DNA of 10,053 nucleotides, taken from assembly GCA_003497135.1 (NCBI GenBank), contig DNKR01000053.1:11128-21180 (forward strand). Direction: 5' to 3'. Position 1 is the first letter of the stretch, and each line of letters begins with the position of its first letter. Positions 6,833 to 10,053 of the stretch are shown in pieces. Source of the DNA: Candidatus Uhrbacteria bacterium. Its GTDB lineage: Bacteria > Patescibacteriota > Patescibacteriia > UBA9934 > UBA9568. The notes beneath the pieces were generated by a model. It made no database searches, was not told the DNA's origin, and saw only the letters and a program-made list of their open reading frames with translations. The position numbers and the translations under genes are program-made.

Positions 6833-7598
6833 AAATAATCAGTGCGGAAATTACCGCAAACGCTATCCTGTACCAAACAAACACTGAATAAGAATTCTTT
6901 TGCACGAATTTAAGGAGCAAATTTATTGCAATAGATCCAAAAACAAGCGCAGAAACAAAACCAGCAAAAATAGGAACCCATTCAATGGATTCCCCGCTTT
7001 GAAAAACATCAAAAACAGTAACCAGTCCTGCACCAAAAATAGCCGGAATGCTAATTAAAAACGAAAATTTAGCGGCATTAACGCGATCTAGCCCGGCAAA
7101 CAAGCCAGCACTAATTGTCGCTCCTGACCTGGAAACGCCCGGGATCAGCGAAATTACTTGCGCAAGGCCGATAACTAACGCGCGCGCATAAGAGACATTA
7201 TTTTTGTCTGTTTGCGCGTTTGATTTTCGCGAATACATATCAGCAAACATTAAAACAAGTCCGAATACAATAAGCATTGCTATTGCTGTTTGCGAATTTC
7301 TTACAATGTCAACAAGATCTTTTATAAAGAATCCAATAATCGCGATCGGGACACTCGCAACAACCATTAACTTTGCAAGGCGAATATTTTTTCCTTTTAT
7401 TATTTCAAGCAAATCGCTCCTGAAAACCCAAACAACAGCCAGCAGAGTCGCTAGATGCATCGCAACATCAAAAACAAGCCCGCTTTCCGGCCAATTAAAT
7501 AATTTTGGGAGCAACAACAGATGGCCTGAACTTGAAATCGGCAAAAATTCTGTTATGCCCTGCACCAGGCCCAAAATGATTGATTGGATTATTGTCAT
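6825..7598 (-). CDS. uppP: Undecaprenyl-diphosphatase UppP (BacA)
   Basis: This 257-aa integral membrane phosphatase converts undecaprenyl diphosphate to undecaprenyl phosphate, recycling the lipid carrier for peptidoglycan and other glycans. Motif 1 is QGITEFLPISSSGH (13-26) with Glu17 and His26, and motif 2 is PGVSRSGAT (153-161) with Arg157. The rest is about eight membrane helices, and the size is normal. I chose the ATG at 7598 because it overlaps the hydrolase stop as ATGA, like the nucleotidyltransferase/epimerase junction. A GTG at 7607 adds three residues and has GAGG seven bases upstream, so it is a real alternative. Placed directly before the sugar-1-phosphate transferase, it probably supplies the undecaprenyl phosphate that the transferase loads. 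Confidence 0.96.
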   Translation of the reverse strand: MTIIQSIILGLVQGITEFLPISSSGHLLLLPKLFNWPESGLVFDVAMHLATLLAVVWVFRSDLLEIIKGKNIRLAKLMVVASVPIAIIGFFIKDLVDIVRNSQTAIAMLIVFGLVLMFADMYSRKSNAQTDKNNVSYARALVIGLAQVISLIPGVSRSGATISAGLFAGLDRVNAAKFSFLISIPAIFGAGLVTVFDVFQSGESIEWVPIFAGFVSALVFGSIAINLLLKFVQKNSYSVFVWYRIAFAVISALIIYA

Positions 7599-8245
7599 AA
7601 TAGCCACTCAATCACCTCGTCCATAAGTCCTGGATCGCGTTCAAACATTGTTGTGCCATGGCCAGCGCCTGTTTTTTCAACCAGAACTGTTTGCGCGAGA
7701 TTCAGCGAATGCAGTTCGTGCGTGCTGGCTGCTGAATCGCGGTCGTCATCATCGCTCGCTACAAGCATAATGCGCTGGCTTGGACCGAGCTGGCGAATAA
7801 AGCCATCGGTTTTAACCCCGCGATAATCCAGACCGGGCGACATAGCAACGCCAGATAGGACGCCGGAATGTTCAGCCAAAAATTGTATGGTCAGATTCGC
7901 TCCAATTGACGCTCCAACAAGTATTGTAACGCTTTCTGACGCGCCTTTTGATTTTAAGAATTCAAATGCGGCTTCAACATCATGGATTTTTGCCTGCTGC
8001 TCCTCATCGCCAAACCTGCGATAATCAAGCGTTCCGTCCATTGTGCTCTCTCCATGCCCGCGCTCGTCAATTGCAAGAGCTGAAAACCCTGCTTTTGACA
8101 ATTTTTCTGCAAATACCTTCCAGCTCTCTTTTGTGGCAGGCATCATGTGCAAAAGAATCGCGAATTTATTAGCGCCCGGCGTTTCGTAATAGTCGCCGAT
8201 GATTTTGATATGGTCAGTCGTTGTTAAAATAACTCTTTCCGACAT
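7595..8245 (-). CDS. Alpha/beta hydrolase (dienelactone hydrolase/serine peptidase-like)
   Basis: This 216-aa protein has a compact alpha/beta-hydrolase fold. It shows the oxyanion-region strand AILLHMMPA (29-37), the loop IDERGHGES (59-67), the nucleophile elbow GASIGA (111-116, Ser113), an acidic cluster DDDD (165-168) that should hold the catalytic Asp, and His196 in GAGHGT. A complete Ser-Asp-His triad is therefore plausible. There is no signal peptide or membrane segment, so it is probably cytosolic. The substrate is unknown: esters, thioesters or peptides are all possible. It leads the tightly linked set, and its stop overlaps the uppP start (ATGA), which suggests co-expression with the lipid-carrier genes. 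No clear Shine-Dalgarno precedes its ATG; an AT-rich gap of 8 bases separates it from the small ORF upstream. Confidence 0.85.
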   Translation of the reverse strand: MSERVILTTTDHIKIIGDYYETPGANKFAILLHMMPATKESWKVFAEKLSKAGFSALAIDERGHGESTMDGTLDYRRFGDEEQQAKIHDVEAAFEFLKSKGASESVTILVGASIGANLTIQFLAEHSGVLSGVAMSPGLDYRGVKTDGFIRQLGPSQRIMLVASDDDDRDSAASTHELHSLNLAQTVLVEKTGAGHGTTMFERDPGLMDEVIEWLL

Positions 8246-8253
8246 ATTTTAGT

Positions 8254-8403
8254 TTAATTGAATTTAATCACACGGTCCGGAAACAAAACAACTCGGCCTT
8301 CTTGGTTTTTTGACACTGGTTCGGTTTCCTCTAATTTTCCAAAAAATTCAGGGATATTCAAAAAATTAATATCCTCGTCTTTGCATCGCAATATAATATC
8401 CAT
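8254..8403 (-). CDS. Small hypothetical ORF at the head of the operon
   Basis: I do not recognise this protein. From the ATG at 8403 it is 49 aa and rather acidic in its first part (CKDEDINFLNIPEFFGKLEETEP), ending in a hydrophobic and basic tail (GRVVLFPDRVIKFN). There is no membrane segment or known motif. A TTG at 8469 would give 71 aa, adding a hydrophobic N-terminus, but the predicted promoter at 8413-8441 would then lie inside the gene, so I prefer the ATG. With a transcription start near 8406 the mRNA would be almost leaderless. It ends 8 bases before the hydrolase ATG, which fits a short leader peptide or a small co-expressed protein. It may also be chance, so confidence is low. Confidence 0.4.
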   Translation of the reverse strand: MDIILRCKDEDINFLNIPEFFGKLEETEPVSKNQEGRVVLFPDRVIKFN

Positions 8404-8412
8404 AACAGATAA

Positions 8413-8441
8413 AATATAGCTGATTTGGCCTAAAAAATCAA
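8413..8441 (-). promoter_or_regulatory. Candidate sigma70-type promoter of the hydrolase-uppP-glycan operon
   Basis: The minus strand reads TTGATT (8441-8436, four of six to the consensus), 17 bases, then TATATT (8418-8413, five of six). The expected start is about 8406, only a few bases before the ATG at 8403. It lies after the ATPase gene and before the compact run down to the TrpR-like gene, where an operon promoter is expected. In AT-rich DNA such matches are fairly common, so this is moderate evidence. Confidence 0.45.
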
Positions 8442-8473
8442 ACAAATTCGCAAACAGTGGGCTTAACAACCTA

Positions 8474-8486
8474 AAGTTAATAACTT
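8474..8486. repeat. Short AT-rich palindrome in the ATPase-operon gap
   Basis: AAGTTA-A-TAACTT has perfect 6-base arms around one base, just after the ATPase stop and about 30 bases upstream of the predicted -35. It could be an operator for the downstream operon. It is too AT-rich and has too short a loop to be an RNA terminator. It may be chance. Confidence 0.3.
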
Positions 8487-8494
8487 ACCAACTT

Positions 8495-9970
8495 TCAAAC
8501 AACCATATCATCGCTTTCAACTTTTTGTTCTTCTTTTTCGCCTTTTGCAGGAATACCAAGAGCTTCTCGCTGAATTTTTTCTATTTCCGCTTCAACAATA
8601 CCCTTTGGACTTGCGTATTTTTCTCTTGATTGCTTGATTATTCTTGATCCATAACTTTCGTGCTTTGGTGAAGTTAATGTAAGAACATCAGCAGAAAACG
8701 GATCCCATCTGCGCCCGTCAATTGTCATTTTTACGTAAATTTCGCGTTCAGAAAGGTTGATCATGTCTTGAACTTCAAAAACCGGCTTCATTTCTTGTTC
8801 CATAATTGCGGCATCCTCTGCGCTTATTTGAAACACGACAATAGAAGCTACATTGCCAAAAAGCGCGCTGCGCAGGGACATTGAAAGTTGAGAAAGATTT
8901 TGATTGGCTACAGTCAGCGCAATGCCAAATTTTCGCGCCTCTGCCAAAATATTTTCAAAGGTCTTTGTGGCAATGTTTTGAAACTCGTCAACATACAAAT
9001 AAAAAGAATGCCGTTCTGATTCGGGCATGTTGATGCGTTTCATTGAACCCTGAAAAATTTTTGTGATAAGCGTTGCGCCGAAAAACGCGGACTTCTCATC
9101 CCCTATCCTGCCTTTAGCCAAATTAACAAGCACGATCTTTTTTTCTTTCATGATGTCAAAAAAATCAATCTTGTTTTCAGTTTGTCCGAAAATGTTACGC
9201 AAAAGCGGGTCAGACAAAAGCTGTCCGAATTTGTTTAGCAAGGGACTGACTGCTTCCGCGTCGTATCTCTGCGACCATTCAGGGAACTCAATCGCCCAAA
9301 ACCTGCGCACAACATCGTCTTTGATGTGTTCTATGACCTTTGACCTGAACGGGCCGGAAGCAAGAAGAGCAACCATTCCGTTAAAGCTCCCCTGCGGATA
9401 ATCAATCATTGCAAGTGTCGCGAAGCGCAAAAGATGTTCTACGCGAGGAGTCCAGTCATTGCCGAACTGCTTTTTGAAAATCTCAATTATTGAGTCGGTT
9501 ACCATGTGCTTATCCGCGTCGCTGACGCCTGCAATAGGATTAAACGAGATTGGAAATTCCTTGTCCGACGGATCAATTACAATAACATCATTGATTCTGT
9601 TTTCAGGAATAAAATCAAGTATTGTGTTTATAAGATCACCATGCGGATCGATTACGCAAACCCCATGGTCAAAATGAATATCAGGACGAATTAAAAGCTC
9701 GAGCAGTTTTGTTTTTCCAACACCCGACTTTCCTATAATATACAAATGTCTTTTTCTGTCTTTTCGCTTTATGCCAAAAATCAGACGCTTTGATGTGTAT
9801 CCGACAGAGCTGTAATTTGATTTTCCAAAAATTGACACATCCTCGGGTTTGACTTCGTCATGAACAGGAAGAACATCAGGCGGTTCATGGCGCCTGGCAA
9901 CATATGTCTCCATTTCCGGATAATCGGATGAGGATGAATTTGAATACATGTTTGTTGATTCGTCGGTCAT
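8495..9970 (-). CDS. VirD4/TraG-like type IV secretion DNA-pumping ATPase, soluble form
   Basis: This is a 491-aa P-loop ATPase. After a Ser-rich, probably disordered N-terminus (1-20), the Walker A motif GKSGVGKT is at 80-87, then CVIDPHGDL (105-113), a block typical of TraG/TraD-type DNA-binding ATPases. Walker B FYLYVDEFQNI (323-333, Asp328-Glu329) and ANQNLSQL (355-362) follow. The C-terminus (about 450-491) is charged and low complexity. Such proteins pump or couple DNA or protein substrates to a secretion channel as hexamers. No N-terminal membrane helices are present, unlike VirD4 or TraD, so a membrane partner is expected, probably upstream outside the window. I chose the ATG at 9970; an ATG at 9985 adds five residues but lies within a repeated sequence. 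Function in conjugation, DNA uptake or protein export cannot be separated. Confidence 0.85.
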   Translation of the reverse strand: MTDESTNMYSNSSSSDYPEMETYVARRHEPPDVLPVHDEVKPEDVSIFGKSNYSSVGYTSKRLIFGIKRKDRKRHLYIIGKSGVGKTKLLELLIRPDIHFDHGVCVIDPHGDLINTILDFIPENRINDVIVIDPSDKEFPISFNPIAGVSDADKHMVTDSIIEIFKKQFGNDWTPRVEHLLRFATLAMIDYPQGSFNGMVALLASGPFRSKVIEHIKDDVVRRFWAIEFPEWSQRYDAEAVSPLLNKFGQLLSDPLLRNIFGQTENKIDFFDIMKEKKIVLVNLAKGRIGDEKSAFFGATLITKIFQGSMKRINMPESERHSFYLYVDEFQNIATKTFENILAEARKFGIALTVANQNLSQLSMSLRSALFGNVASIVVFQISAEDAAIMEQEMKPVFEVQDMINLSEREIYVKMTIDGRRWDPFSADVLTLTSPKHESYGSRIIKQSREKYASPKGIVEAEIEKIQREALGIPAKGEKEEQKVESDDMVV

Positions 9971-9979
9971 ATTATTACC

Positions 9980-10020
9980 CGTCATTTAGAACCAGCTATT
10001 ACACTTCGTCATTTCGAACC
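9980..10020. repeat. Two copies of a 14-bp repeat upstream of the ATPase gene
   Basis: CGTCATTTAGAACC (9980-9993) and CGTCATTTCGAACC (10007-10020) differ at one base and are spaced 27 bases apart. Each is preceded within a few bases by ATTAC. The form GGTTCGAAATGACG on the minus strand resembles dispersed intergenic repeats seen in many bacterial genomes; that comparison is from memory and unverified. The upstream alternative ATG (9985) of the ATPase lies within the copy nearer the gene, which is why I doubt that start. Confidence 0.55.
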
Positions 10021-10043
10021 CCTCTTCATGGTGGTTAGCGACG

Positions 10044-10053
10044 CACAGCTGTG
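10044..10053. repeat. Perfect 10-bp palindrome at the right edge
   Basis: CACAGCTGTG is its own reverse complement and ends exactly at the last base of the window. It may be part of a longer inverted repeat that is cut off, or a protein-binding site belonging to the repeat region. The 60 or so bases between it and the ATPase hold no gene that I can support. Confidence 0.3.

Noticed and set aside
8404..8469. TTG-initiated extension of the small ORF to 71 aa
   Set aside because: It uses a rare start without a Shine-Dalgarno and would place the predicted promoter inside the coding sequence.
9986..10053. Tail of an upstream minus-strand protein ending ...EGFEMTKCNSWF
   Set aside because: The frame runs through the repeat sequence, shows no family resemblance and is too short to support.

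Overview
The window looks like a stretch of a small, compact bacterial genome, most likely Patescibacteria (CPR). This is an inference from the gene mix: a soluble VirD4/TraG-like ATPase, a TrpR/YerC-type mini-regulator, and tightly packed envelope-sugar genes at about 28-40% G+C in the lines I counted. No marker fixes the phylum. Bacterial identity is secure from MnmA and UppP. Every gene I accept reads on the minus strand, so in transcription order the window runs from its right end to its left end.

Right end (8495-10053): a 491-aa type IV secretion-type DNA-pumping ATPase without a membrane anchor, preceded by two copies of a 14-bp sequence. One copy covers an upstream alternative start codon. 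Middle (3187-8441): a sigma70-like promoter, a small unknown ORF, then a compact run of genes with overlaps or very short gaps: alpha/beta hydrolase, undecaprenyl-diphosphatase (UppP), a polyprenyl-phosphate sugar-1-phosphate transferase, a sugar-1-phosphate nucleotidyltransferase, an NAD-dependent sugar epimerase/dehydratase, and a TrpR/YerC-like DNA-binding protein. Together these cover NDP-sugar synthesis, sugar modification, loading of the first sugar phosphate onto the undecaprenyl carrier, and carrier recycling. That is the initiation module of a surface glycan or glycoprotein pathway. No later glycosyltransferase, flippase or polymerase is visible here.

Left part (1-3186): a strong RNA hairpin, then mnmA (tRNA 2-thiouridylase), then an OPT-family transporter gene that stands apart. 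It has clearly higher G+C (about 50-60% in counted lines), its own near-consensus promoter (TTGACA-17-TATATT) and a perfectly placed Shine-Dalgarno, which most neighbours lack. It is the best candidate for acquired DNA in the window.

The items most worth checking are the two catalytic-motif departures in the glycan module (Asn-Glu in place of the Asp-Glu dyad in the sugar transferase; YxxxR in place of YxxxK in the epimerase), the 14-pair hairpin before mnmA whose mismatches are wobble pairs only in the minus-strand RNA, and the repeat at the right end. I see no CRISPR array, tRNA, rRNA or insertion sequence, and no gene-free stretch over 300 bases. I found no convincing wholly new system; the module is built from known families.
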